Assembly (NCBI GenBank): GCA_040235405.1
Contig: JBECKT010000124.1
Location: 1-40,041, forward strand
Direction: 5' to 3'
From: PGZG01 sp040235405
GTDB taxonomy: Bacteria; Pseudomonadota; Gammaproteobacteria; Pseudomonadales; Alcanivoracaceae
DNA length: 40,041 bases
Shown: positions 32,287 to 39,936 of the stretch, piece by piece
How the letters are laid out: every line of letters starts with the position of its first letter
How positions within the stretch are numbered: the stretch's first letter is position 1
Program-made: the position numbers and the translations under genes
Notes under the pieces: model-generated
What the model was told of the DNA's origin: nothing
Databases searched by the model: none
The model's input: only the letters and a program-made list of their open reading frames with translations

Positions 32287-32917
32287 TGCTTGTCCTTCCG
32301 GTGTTGACTGCACTATCGCGGTGTTCGCCAGGCCTCCCCGGTTGGGCCAGGTCAAGACCCGGCTGGCCGCAGGTGTCGGCGATCAGGCGGCGCTGACGAT
32401 TTACCGCCAGCTGCTCGAACACACACTGCGCCAAGTCAGTATCAGTGGCCTGCCCTTCACCCTGTTTGCTGCCGCGCAGTCCGACCAGTTAACGGAGCTG
32501 GCGCACCGGTATGGTGGTGCCGTTGCCTTGCAGCATGGCGCCGATCTCGGTGAGCGGATGGCCGCAGCATTGTCAGCGATGCATAAAAAACCGGCTGGTT
32601 CGGTGATCCTGATTGGTACCGATTGTCCGGTACTGACTGCCGGGCACTTGCTGGCCGCACAGCGGCAGCTGGCGCAATCCGATGTTGTTATCGGCCCGGC
32701 GGAGGATGGCGGCTACTGGTTGATTGGCAGCGCCAACAGTTCGCTCTGGCAGGACAGCTCCGTGTTTGATGGAGTGCGGTTCGGCGGCAGCCGGGCCTTG
32801 TCGATGACCCTGAACGGATTGCAACGGGCAGGAGTCAGTGCAAGCATGTTGCCGATGTTATGGGATCTGGATACGGAACAGGATTATCAGCGTGCCTGCG
32901 TGCTGGGAATACTGTGA
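32279..32917 (+). CDS. TIGR04282-type transferase (arsenosugar/rSAM-selenodomain associated)
   Basis: A 212-residue GT-A-fold protein of the nucleotidyl-/glycosyltransferase type: CTIAVFARPPRLGQVKTRLA, then LGERMAAAL, VILIGTDCPVLT and VVIGPAEDGGYWLIG, the TIGR04282 signature. Its constant partner in other genomes is the TIGR04283 gene, as here. The start GTG 32279 overlaps the previous gene by 8 bp and has only a weak Shine-Dalgarno (GTGAG), so translation is probably coupled. The frame continues upstream to 32096 inside the previous gene, but that part is not family-like. Confidence 0.85.
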   Translation: MTDACPSGVDCTIAVFARPPRLGQVKTRLAAGVGDQAALTIYRQLLEHTLRQVSISGLPFTLFAAAQSDQLTELAHRYGGAVALQHGADLGERMAAALSAMHKKPAGSVILIGTDCPVLTAGHLLAAQRQLAQSDVVIGPAEDGGYWLIGSANSSLWQDSSVFDGVRFGGSRALSMTLNGLQRAGVSASMLPMLWDLDTEQDYQRACVLGIL

Positions 32918-32972
32918 TTGATGGTAGCCCGCGTCATGCCGGGCGCAGGTAAATGGTGAGGAAGGGATTAAC

Positions 32973-33323
32973 ATGAAGGCTAGAGCGCCTCTGGACATGG
33001 AGCTGGTCGGTGAATTGAAGGAAATTATGGCGGAGGGATTTGTCACTCTGGTGGAATCTTACCAGCGTGACTCGGCCGAGCGTCTTGCCGCCATGCAGGG
33101 CGCGCTGGAGGCCGAAGACAGGGCGCAGCTGCGGCAGCTGGCCCATAGCCTGAAGGGAAGCAGCAGCAATCTTGGCGCGGTTGAGGTTACCGAGCTGTGT
33201 ATTGCGCTGGAGAGCCACATGGCAGAGGCGCCTGCTGCCGAGCTGCAGGGCCTGCTGGATGCACTGAATGAGGCTTATGCCACCGCCATAGAGGCGTTGC
33301 GGGCGCTCTGTCAGGACACCTGA
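32973..33323 (+). CDS. Hpt-domain phosphotransfer protein
   Basis: A 116-residue stand-alone histidine phosphotransfer protein: a four-helix Hpt domain with phospho-accepting His58 in AHSLKGSSSNLGA (HxxKG). No other domain. Start ATG 32973 after GAAGGG. It would shuttle phosphate between a hybrid kinase receiver and a response regulator. It lies directly before the rsmZ regulatory region, where rpoS is found in Pseudomonas. The hybrid kinase at 7562-9874 lacks its own Hpt and is a possible but unproven partner. Confidence 0.93.
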   Translation: MKARAPLDMELVGELKEIMAEGFVTLVESYQRDSAERLAAMQGALEAEDRAQLRQLAHSLKGSSSNLGAVEVTELCIALESHMAEAPAAELQGLLDALNEAYATAIEALRALCQDT

Positions 33324-33345
33324 AGAAAAGTCAGGATGCATAACG

Positions 33346-33385
33346 AAAAACCCCGCGTCCTTCTTTTCGGATCGCGGGGCTTCTG
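33346..33385. terminator. Intrinsic terminator after hpt (stronger on the minus strand)
   Basis: CCCCGCG (33351-33357) pairs with CGCGGGG (33373-33379), extended by TCC/GGA inside. On the plus strand the tail is only CTTCTG; on the minus strand it is TTTTTCG. It can end hpt, but the better T-run serves a minus-strand transcript from 33390-33580. Confidence 0.7.
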
Positions 33386-33584
33386 CCCCTTGGGGCGGCA
33401 AAGTCTGAGCGCGTAACGGGTGGGTCCTGAGACGCCGGCATCCAGCCAACCTCTGCATGACATCATCCTAAAACATGGCCGCGGGTCAGGTCTGTAAAAA
33501 CCCTGCGGGGTATGTAAAATCCTTGGCAATGTTGCTTCTGCCTGTCCGTTTTTCCGTTCTGCGGCCTCCCGAATTGCTTAGTGA

Positions 33585-33602
33585 TGTAAGAGATTTCTTA
33601 CA
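33585..33602. promoter_or_regulatory. GacA-binding upstream activating sequence
   Basis: TGTAAGAGATTTCTTACA is a perfect match to the GacA box TGTAAG-N6-CTTACA that drives rsmY/rsmZ-type genes. Its centre is about 180 bp before the predicted start of the RNA at 33774, the distance known for rsmZ. The flanking region 33386-33773 otherwise holds no gene I can support on the plus strand. Confidence 0.88.
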
Positions 33603-33761
33603 AATGCGTAGGAAAAGCGACGAATATTCGGGTGTAAATATCCCCGTTTTGACCCTGAAAATGGATCAATTATTTGATAAATAAGGTGTTTTTCCGGAAG
33701 CGGATGATTTTTCCGGGAATCTTGCTGTTTGTGGGGCGCCCATTCTGCGCAGGGGCTTTGC

Positions 33762-33767
33762 TAGACT
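33762..33767 (+). promoter_or_regulatory. -10 element of the rsmZ-type RNA
   Basis: TAGACT at 33762-33767 would give a start near 33774. No good -35 is present, as expected of a promoter that depends on an activator bound upstream (the GacA box). Confidence 0.5.
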
Positions 33768-33773
33768 GGCTTC

Positions 33774-33888
33774 GTGTACAGGGACAGCTGCACAAGGAAC
33801 CGCAAGGACTGCAGACATGGAGGTCAACTGAGCGCAATCGGGTAAGGATGACTCGAAAAAAAAGGGTGGCAGGATGCCACCCTTTTTC
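33774..33888 (+). ncRNA. rsmZ: RsmZ-type small RNA, decoy for RsmA/CsrA
   Basis: An RNA of about 115 nt with six GGA motifs (33782, 33796, 33806, 33819, 33846, 33872). Most are in the preferred A-rich or NGGA context, two lie between CTGC and GCAG arms, and the last is in the loop of the terminator hairpin (AGGAT). Such RNAs titrate the translational repressor RsmA/CsrA. Support comes from three independent points: the motif density, a perfect GacA box upstream, and the position convergent with fdxA-mutS, as in Pseudomonas. The exact 5' end is inferred from the -10. RsmA and GacA themselves are not in the window. Confidence 0.85.
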
Positions 33889-33892
33889 TTTT
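33856..33892. terminator. Bidirectional terminator shared by rsmZ and fdxA
   Basis: GGGTGGC (33864-33870) and GCCACCC (33876-33882) form a perfect stem around AGGAT. T-run TTTTTCTTTT follows on the plus strand and an eight-T run (the A-run at 33856-33863) on the minus strand, so it ends both the RNA and fdxA. Confidence 0.92.
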
Positions 33893-33929
33893 CTGCTTTC
33901 CGCCGCATCGGCGGGTTGTGCAACACCGC

Positions 33930-34253
33930 TTAGCGGATCAGCTTCTCGCGCTTGTTCGCCACGCCATCCCACTGTTCGGCATCCGGCAGGGCGTCCTTCA
34001 TCTCGGTGATGTTCGGCCATTTCTCCGCCAGATCCTTGTTGATCTCGATGAACTCCTTCTGATCGTCCGGCAGCTCGTCTTCCGAGAAGATCGCATTCAC
34101 CGGGCATTCCGGCTCACACAGGGCGCAGTCGATGCACTCGTCCGGGTGAATGACAAGGAAGTTCGGGCCTTCATAGAAGCAATCCACCGGGCATACTTCC
34201 ACGCAATCGGTGTGTTTGCAGTTAATGCAGTTTTCGCCTACTACGAACGTCAT
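33930..34253 (-). CDS. fdxA: Seven-iron ferredoxin I
   Basis: A 107-residue [3Fe-4S][4Fe-4S] ferredoxin. The cysteine order is C9, C12, C17, C21, C25, then C40, C43, C46, C50. By comparison with Azotobacter ferredoxin I, C9/C17/C50 hold the 3Fe cluster and C21/C40/C43/C46 the 4Fe cluster. The acidic C-terminal extension (about 55-107) is typical of FdxA. Cytoplasmic electron carrier; partners include ferredoxin-NADP reductase. ATG 34253 with GAGGA upstream. It follows mutS on the same strand after 111 bp and converges on the rsmZ RNA. Confidence 0.96.
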   Translation of the reverse strand: MTFVVGENCINCKHTDCVEVCPVDCFYEGPNFLVIHPDECIDCALCEPECPVNAIFSEDELPDDQKEFIEINKDLAEKWPNITEMKDALPDAEQWDGVANKREKLIR

Positions 34254-34364
34254 CGGCAGGTCCTCGTCGGGCTCAATTCCGGGGCTGGGTATGGTTCAGG
34301 CGCGCTAGTCTACTGGCAGTGCCGGGGGCAGGCAAATCAGTCTGTTGCCTGCCATCCCGACATT

Positions 34365-36917
34365 TCAGCGCAGCGCCTTGAGCTCGTAGATCAGCGCCAG
34401 CGCGTCTTTCGGGCTGAGCTCGTCCGGATCGATCTGGTCCAGTCGGGTTTCCACTGCCGAGACCTGCTGGCTGAACAGGTCCGGTTGCGCCGGTGTTTTC
34501 CCCGGACTGGCCGCCGCCTCACTACGCTGGCCGCGCTCGAGATCCGCTAGCCGGGCCCGAGCGGCGCGGATCACGCTGGCCGGCACTCCGGCCAGCTGGG
34601 CCACCTGCAGACCATAACTGCGGCTGGCCGGGCCTTCCTGGACCCGGTGCAGGAAGACAATGCCGTCGCCATGTTCGCTGGCGGTGAGGTGGGCGTTACG
34701 TACCCCCGCCAGTTCATCCGGCAGCCGGGTCAGCTCGAAATAGTGGGTGGCAAACAGGGTGAAGGCTTTCTGCTCCACGGCCAGACGAGTGGCGGCCGCC
34801 CAGGCCAGTGCCAGGCCATCAAAGGTGCTGGTGCCACGGCCGATTTCATCCATCAGTACCAGGCTCTTGTCGCTGGCGTTATTGAGAATGTTGGCGGTCT
34901 CGGTCATTTCCACCATGAAGGTGGAGCGACCACCGGCGAGATCGTCGGCCGAGCCGATCCGGGTAAAAATCCGGTCGATCGGACCGATGGTGGCGCCGGC
35001 GGCCGGCACGCAGCAGCCGATGTGGGCCAGCAGCACGATCAGGGCGGTCTGGCGCATATAGGTGGATTTACCGCCCATGTTCGGGCCGGTGATGATCAGC
35101 ATCCGCCGTTCCTGATCCAGATGCAGGCTGTTCGGCACAAACGCATCTTCGAGTACCTGCTCCACCACCGGGTGACGGCCATCAATGATTTCTACCACCG
35201 GCGTATCCACCAGCGTCGCGGGTACCAGATTCAACGCTTCTGCTCTTTCCGCGAAACAGCACAGTACGTCGAGTTCGGCCAACGCAGTGGCACTGCGCTG
35301 CAGCGCTGCCAGTTGTTCGTTCAGGCGGTCGAGCAGCTCCTCATATAACGCTTTTTCCAGCGTCAGTGCCTTGCTTGAAGCAGAGAGCGCCTTGTCCTCG
35401 AAAATTTTCAGCTCGGGAGTGATAAAGCGCTCGGTATTTTTCATGGTTTGCCGGCGCACGTAATCGGCAGGGACCTGCTCCGCATCGCGGCGCGACAGCT
35501 CGATGTAATAACCGTGCACCCGGTTGTATTTCACCCGCAGGGTGGCGAGATTGGTGCGGGCGCGTTCGCGCTCTTCGATATCGACAAGAATGCTGCCGGC
35601 GTCTTCGTTGATGGAGCGCAACTCATCCAGCTCGGCGCTGTAACCATCGGCAATAACGCCGCCATCACGGATCAGCATCGGTGGATTTTCGATAATGGCT
35701 TTCTGCAGCAGTGCCAGCTGTTCCGGGAAGTTGCCGAGCTGCTCGCGCAGGGATGCCAGCGGGCCGTTTACCGGCAGGGTTTCCTGCAGGCCGGGCAGGG
35801 CGGCAAGGCTGCGAGCGAGACGGGTCAAATCGCGTGGCCGCGCCGAGCGCAGGGCGACACGACCCAGAATCCGTTCCATATCGCCAACGTCATCAAGCAG
35901 CGTGCGGATATTTTCAAACAGCCAGCCTTCGCGCAGCGCCTGAATGCAACGCTGGCGTTCATCAATGCGCTGACGGTTGCGCAGCGGCTGGTGCAGCCAG
36001 CGGCGCAGCAGTCGCGCGCCCATGGCAGTAACGGTGCTGTCCAGCACCCAGGCCAGCGTGTGACTGTCGCGGCCATCGAGGGTCTGGGTCAGCTCCAGAT
36101 TGCGGCGCGTTGCCGCGTCCATCCGGATGCCGTCCTCGTCTGATTCGATCGCCATGCTGTTCAGATGCGGCAGGGCGCTGCGCTGGGTTTCCCGGGCATA
36201 ACCGAGCAGGCTGCCGGCAGCGGCGATTTCCACCGCGGATGGATTGCCAAACCCGGCCAGATCATGGGTGCCGAACTGTTTGCACAACAAACGTTGCGCC
36301 GTGTCCGGATCGAACTCCCACACTGGCCTGCTGCGAGCGCCGCCGCGTTTGCGCAGCGACTCGGGAATGGCAGCGCTTTCATCGAACAGCAGCTCCGCCG
36401 GTTGCCAGCGTTCGATCAGTGCCAGCAGAGCCTCGCGGCCGCTGACGCGAGTGACCACCAGCCGCCCGGCGGCCAGATCAAGGCTGGCGGCGCCAAATTC
36501 CTCGCCCTGTGCGGCCACGGCGCAGAGCAGGGTGTCACGACGTTCATCCAGCAAGGCTTCGTCGCTGACGGTGCCGGGCGTAACGATACGGGCAACACGA
36601 CGTTCCACCGGCCCCTTGCTGGTGGCCGGATCGCCAAACTGCTCACAGAGCACCACCGATTCGCCGAGCCGAACCAGCCGGCCCAGATAGCCCTCGGCGG
36701 CATGGTGCGGGATGCCGGCCATCGGAATCGGCCGGCCGGCGCTCTGGCCGCGCGAGGTCAGGGTAATGTCGAGCAGGCGCGCGGCTTTCTCCGCGTCGCC
36801 ATAGAACAGCTCGTAGAAATCACCCATCCGGTAGAAAACCAAGTGTTCCGGGTGCTCTGACTTGATGCGCAGGTACTGCTGCATCATCGGCGTATGTTGG
36901 CTCAGGTCCGCGCTCAC
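34365..36917 (-). CDS. mutS: DNA mismatch repair protein MutS
   Basis: An 850-residue MutS that recognises mismatches and recruits MutL. The N-terminal mismatch-reading motif is intact (Phe and Glu in FYRMGDFYELF), preceded by HTPMMQQYLRIK. The connector, lever and clamp domains follow. The C-terminal ATPase has Walker A GPNMGGKSTYMRQ with Lys617, SADDLAGGRSTFMVEM, DEIGRGTSTFDG and the final ATHYFELT. Length matches E. coli (853). Starts at GTG 36917 after a GGGGGA Shine-Dalgarno that lies in a CCCCCGGGGG palindrome (36922-36931). It is the last core gene; accessory DNA begins just upstream of it. Confidence 0.97.
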   Translation of the reverse strand: MSADLSQHTPMMQQYLRIKSEHPEHLVFYRMGDFYELFYGDAEKAARLLDITLTSRGQSAGRPIPMAGIPHHAAEGYLGRLVRLGESVVLCEQFGDPATSKGPVERRVARIVTPGTVSDEALLDERRDTLLCAVAAQGEEFGAASLDLAAGRLVVTRVSGREALLALIERWQPAELLFDESAAIPESLRKRGGARSRPVWEFDPDTAQRLLCKQFGTHDLAGFGNPSAVEIAAAGSLLGYARETQRSALPHLNSMAIESDEDGIRMDAATRRNLELTQTLDGRDSHTLAWVLDSTVTAMGARLLRRWLHQPLRNRQRIDERQRCIQALREGWLFENIRTLLDDVGDMERILGRVALRSARPRDLTRLARSLAALPGLQETLPVNGPLASLREQLGNFPEQLALLQKAIIENPPMLIRDGGVIADGYSAELDELRSINEDAGSILVDIEERERARTNLATLRVKYNRVHGYYIELSRRDAEQVPADYVRRQTMKNTERFITPELKIFEDKALSASSKALTLEKALYEELLDRLNEQLAALQRSATALAELDVLCCFAERAEALNLVPATLVDTPVVEIIDGRHPVVEQVLEDAFVPNSLHLDQERRMLIITGPNMGGKSTYMRQTALIVLLAHIGCCVPAAGATIGPIDRIFTRIGSADDLAGGRSTFMVEMTETANILNNASDKSLVLMDEIGRGTSTFDGLALAWAAATRLAVEQKAFTLFATHYFELTRLPDELAGVRNAHLTASEHGDGIVFLHRVQEGPASRSYGLQVAQLAGVPASVIRAARARLADLERGQRSEAAASPGKTPAQPDLFSQQVSAVETRLDQIDPDELSPKDALALIYELKALR

Positions 36918-37064
36918 GCATCCCCCGGGGGTATCAGTGACTCAGATGAAAGCAGGCATGATATAGGGATTGGCAGCAGGAATCATTGGGGCCGGGCCAG
37001 GCCAGTTCCGGATTGTGCGCTCCTGGTCGATGGCCGAGGGACGAAGCGCGGGGTTAATTTATGT

Positions 37065-37922
37065 GTGCACCCAATCTCTGCACATGCGGCGGGTGTGCTG
37101 GATCGTTTGGGGATAGATGAAAAGACATGGCTTGCGCATATGAGACCCAAACGGCAACGGCAGCCCATTGCACTGGGTGCGTTGGATAAGTTGAAAGCGG
37201 GTGCGCCGGTTTTTGCGGGTACGCCGGGCTCTGTCGGTAAGCGCAAGAACCAGCATGGCCTTGAATATCATGTCCACCGTTTTTATGACGGCAGTGGCAA
37301 GCAGCGTGAAGTGTATCTGGGCCGGGTTGGCGAGGCGGATGCCAGGGCTGATGACTTGCGCCAGCAGATTCGTGAAGTAAAAGCCCTTATGCCTGATGTC
37401 CGCTTGTTGATGGGGGAGGGCTTTCAGGCGGTGGACTCCCTGACGTATGCCACTCTGGCGAGCCTGCATTTGTATGGCCTGTTTCAAGCTGGCGCTACGC
37501 TTGTGGGTTCCCATGCGTTTGGTGTGCTGCTGAACCAGATGGGGCTGCGTGCGCAGGCGTATGCAACCGAAGATGTGGACCTCGCCCGGCGTGGCGCTCT
37601 CGCGTTTGAGCGGCTGCCGGAGAAGACTTTCCTGGAGATGCTGCGCGATAGCGGCATCCATTTTATTGAGGTGCATCAACTCGATTCCCGCCTGCCGTCG
37701 TCCAGTTTCAAGATGCAGGGGAAATCCCGTTTTCATGTGGATTTGCTGGCGCCGGAATTGAAAGCCCATGCTACCACTTTGCCTTACCTGGCATATCTGT
37801 TGGGGGAAAGTCAGGTGGCAACCTTACTTGCTTCAGAAGGCGTTTGCCCGGTGAGGGTGCCGGTGGCTGAGCGCTTCGCCCTGCACAAATTGGTGATATC
37901 GCAACTACACAGTATTGCCTGA
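37065..37922 (+). CDS. GSU2403-type nucleotidyltransferase, C-terminally truncated
   Basis: About 285 residues from GTG 37065; the true start is uncertain (the frame is open to 36894, but that part overlaps the mutS start region). The middle has HVHRFYDGSGKQREVYLG. The nucleotidyltransferase-fold core has GSHAF (G148-S149) and, 21 residues on, the metal-binding D170-V-D172 in TEDVDLARR, as in the PF12281 (NTP_transf_8) family. The family normally continues past RFALHKLIV(A/S)... with about 50 more residues; here the protein ends LVISQLHSIA, so the C-terminus seems lost. No function is established; a defence or toxin-like role is possible. Confidence 0.72.
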   Translation: MHPISAHAAGVLDRLGIDEKTWLAHMRPKRQRQPIALGALDKLKAGAPVFAGTPGSVGKRKNQHGLEYHVHRFYDGSGKQREVYLGRVGEADARADDLRQQIREVKALMPDVRLLMGEGFQAVDSLTYATLASLHLYGLFQAGATLVGSHAFGVLLNQMGLRAQAYATEDVDLARRGALAFERLPEKTFLEMLRDSGIHFIEVHQLDSRLPSSSFKMQGKSRFHVDLLAPELKAHATTLPYLAYLLGESQVATLLASEGVCPVRVPVAERFALHKLVISQLHSIA

Positions 37923-38102
37923 TCAGTCGTTGATCCGGGTGTGATCGACCCATTCTTTCTGCCGTACCAGCTCATCATCCAGCGCGGCACCGTTTTCATC
38001 CATGACCTGTTTCAACTGCTGGACGATCTCGATAACCATGCGCACCTGGCTGACGCCGGGGCGACACAGTTCCAGCTCGGCTTCGGTGGCAAACTGGCGC
38101 AT
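37923..38102 (-). pseudogene. 3' fragment of an unknown gene
   Basis: A minus-strand frame ending in a TGA at 37925-37923, directly adjoining the stop of the truncated nucleotidyltransferase gene. The last 59 codons from ATG 38102 (MRQFATEAELELCRPGVSQV... ending KEWVDHTRIND) have coherent, GC-ending codon use. The same frame stays plausible to about 38150 (DADPREDPTALVQ), but no start with a Shine-Dalgarno is found and the upstream sequence changes character. I read it as the surviving 3' end of a gene whose 5' part was lost. Family unknown; it could instead be a short intact gene. Confidence 0.4.
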
Positions 38103-38189
38103 TTGTACCAGAGCGGTGGGGTCTTCACGCGGGTCTGCGTCATGGGTTGTGTAAAGTGATCCAATAAGCGGAAAATCCGCCCTCGTGAG

Positions 38190-38564
38190 ATGCTTGCTGA
38201 GGTTGATCGGGCGGTTTTGAGCCGGAAGGTGAACTATTGTGGAAATCCGGCGCATAAGAAGAATCCCGGGGATTTCGGGCTGACGCCACCTTCTGGACCA
38301 AGAGCTGGTAAATCATTGTGCGACGTGGCGGCAATCTTCGAAAAAGATGTGGCGAGCAGTTTGCTGAAGGAAGGTGTCATGCGGGGACTCGTCAGTATGC
38401 AATTTGATGGCGAATGGCCGAAAGTTATCTGGTCTGTTACAGCGGATGAGATTGTGTTGGAGGCACGACTGGAGAATCGTGAGACAGGGGCTTATCACGG
38501 TTATCCCATGCAGTCTACGGATCCTTTCGCAGAGTTGATTTTAACGCAATGGAGAGAGCGTTAA
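38190..38564 (+). CDS. Small Cys/His-rich protein of a two-gene cassette
   Basis: Up to 124 residues. The conserved-looking core begins YCGNPAHKKNPGDFGLTPP, continues GKSLCDVAAIF, LLKEGVMRGLVS and ends GAYHGYPMQSTDPFAELIL. The spacing Cys-x4-His ... Cys suggests a small metal site. From memory, similar small proteins occur in many bacteria without a known role. The start is unclear: ATG 38190 has no good Shine-Dalgarno, and TTG 38217 would give a family-like MSRKVNYCGNPAHK start. It is followed after 1 nt by the larger gene, so they form one operon. Codon use is more AT-rich than in the core genes. Confidence 0.7.
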   Translation: MLAEVDRAVLSRKVNYCGNPAHKKNPGDFGLTPPSGPRAGKSLCDVAAIFEKDVASSLLKEGVMRGLVSMQFDGEWPKVIWSVTADEIVLEARLENRETGAYHGYPMQSTDPFAELILTQWRER

Positions 38565-38565
38565 C

Positions 38566-39927
38566 GTGGATAAGAAGCGTATGGAGTTTGGAGTTAAGTG
38601 GGAAGCGGTGGGGAATGACGCGCCGGAGTTTTATGAGACTATGGCGCGGTTGTCCTTTACTGTGAATGGAAACTGCTTGACTCGAAACGAAGATATATGG
38701 TCTCGCACGATTAAAGATGATGTGCTGGTTTCTATGTATCCATTAGCGACTTGGTTTGCGTCGTCTTGGTGGCGATTGCTACATGAACCTCACCCAGGTA
38801 ATGGCGTGCGACCTTCAGTATCCTGGCGTATGGCCCATGAATTGTCTGCCGCAAATCATGGTTTTGTCTGGCCTACGATCATGTTTGCTACTGATGGCGA
38901 AGGTATCCAAGTATGGTCTTCTTCTTCCAATCAGAATGCAGGGCAATCTGTCAGATACCTGAGTGGCTTAAGCTCTCCTTATTTTGTGCCGATGTTGGAT
39001 TTTCGTACCGAAGCCTCTCGTTTTATTGGCGCTGTGCTGGATAGGTTGCGAGATTCTAATATTGCCGATTCCGAACTTTCGGATTTATGGGGAATCGTGT
39101 GTGAGGAGGAAGCTAGCCCTGACCACAATCGACGGCGTCGTTTTGAGGCAATGATGGGATACGACCCGGAGGAGTGTCCAGAATCTCTATTGCAGGGGAT
39201 GGTGAACCTTACCGGTACAGTGGGGGAGTCTTCCCTTTCTGAGCTAATGGCTGCCTTGGCGACAGGAAAAGCCTTTCAGGATGAGCAAGAGAAAGAGATA
39301 AAGCATTTCTCTTCCCTGAGCGGACTGGATGGCAAGCCCGATATTCCTCAGCATGTTTTCGTTGGCAGTGAGACTGCAAGGCGAGCGCCTTGGGAGCTTG
39401 CAGTTCAGGATGCAAATAACATGCGTGGCTACTTTGGGACGAAACTATCAGAGAGGATTACAAACGAAAGTCTCTATGATGTCTTGGGTATTAGCTCCGC
39501 GGCGGCCGATCGCTATAAGCCCGAGAACAGATCTAAAGTATCGGTGGCTGTTCCAACTCAGCATAATCAAATTCGGTTTATGCCTCGCAAGAAGCATCCC
39601 ACTGCGAAGCGGTTTGAGTACGCTCGTCTTCTTGCAGATTGTGTTTTTCAGAAAAACCATGGAGATGGTTGGCTTGTATCTTCGGATTTGAGTACGTTTC
39701 GTCAGAAGTATCAGCGCGCCTTTGCGGCCGAATTGCTTTGTCCAATTGAAGGTGTAAAGGAGCTGATGCAGGGAGATTATTCAGAATCAGCCATTGAAGA
39801 TGCATCGGAGTATTTTGGCGTAAGCACCACAACCGTAACCTCTTTGTTGACAAACAATCACCTGATTGAAAGTGGATTTTCGTCGAGCGGTAATGGCGCC
39901 TGGCCTTACTCTCCAATGGTTACGTGA
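38566..39927 (+). CDS. ImmA/IrrE-like pseudo-peptidase protein of the cassette
   Basis: A 453-residue protein from GTG 38566, with GGAGAG 9 nt upstream. The N-terminal half has many Trp residues (WFASSWWRLLHEP) and no recognised family. The C-terminal part looks like the ImmA/IrrE zinc-peptidase fold: RFEYARLLAD (349-358), then AFAAELLCP (385-393), then ASEYFGVSTTTVTSLLTNNHLI, the usual helix-turn-helix-like end of the fold. In active members the first motif is RFTLAHELGH; here the HExxH positions read R354-L-L-A-D358, and the third ligand Glu is not seen either, so zinc chemistry is unlikely. AT-rich codon use suggests transfer. Function unknown. Confidence 0.75.
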   Translation: MDKKRMEFGVKWEAVGNDAPEFYETMARLSFTVNGNCLTRNEDIWSRTIKDDVLVSMYPLATWFASSWWRLLHEPHPGNGVRPSVSWRMAHELSAANHGFVWPTIMFATDGEGIQVWSSSSNQNAGQSVRYLSGLSSPYFVPMLDFRTEASRFIGAVLDRLRDSNIADSELSDLWGIVCEEEASPDHNRRRRFEAMMGYDPEECPESLLQGMVNLTGTVGESSLSELMAALATGKAFQDEQEKEIKHFSSLSGLDGKPDIPQHVFVGSETARRAPWELAVQDANNMRGYFGTKLSERITNESLYDVLGISSAAADRYKPENRSKVSVAVPTQHNQIRFMPRKKHPTAKRFEYARLLADCVFQKNHGDGWLVSSDLSTFRQKYQRAFAAELLCPIEGVKELMQGDYSESAIEDASEYFGVSTTTVTSLLTNNHLIESGFSSSGNGAWPYSPMVT

Positions 39928-39936
39928 TGGTAAACA

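Noticed and set aside
33383..33394. GCCCC-TT-GGGGC hairpin after hpt as a terminator of its own
   Set aside because: Short stem with no T-run on either side; kept only as part of the possible minus-strand RNA.
35448..36143. Long plus-strand frames opposite mutS (also 34647-35348 and 36165-36860)
   Set aside because: Antisense frames common in GC-rich genes; mutS is intact across the region.
36894..37064. The upstream extension of the nucleotidyltransferase frame
   Set aside because: It begins inside the mutS start region on the other strand and its translation does not look protein-like until about 37065.
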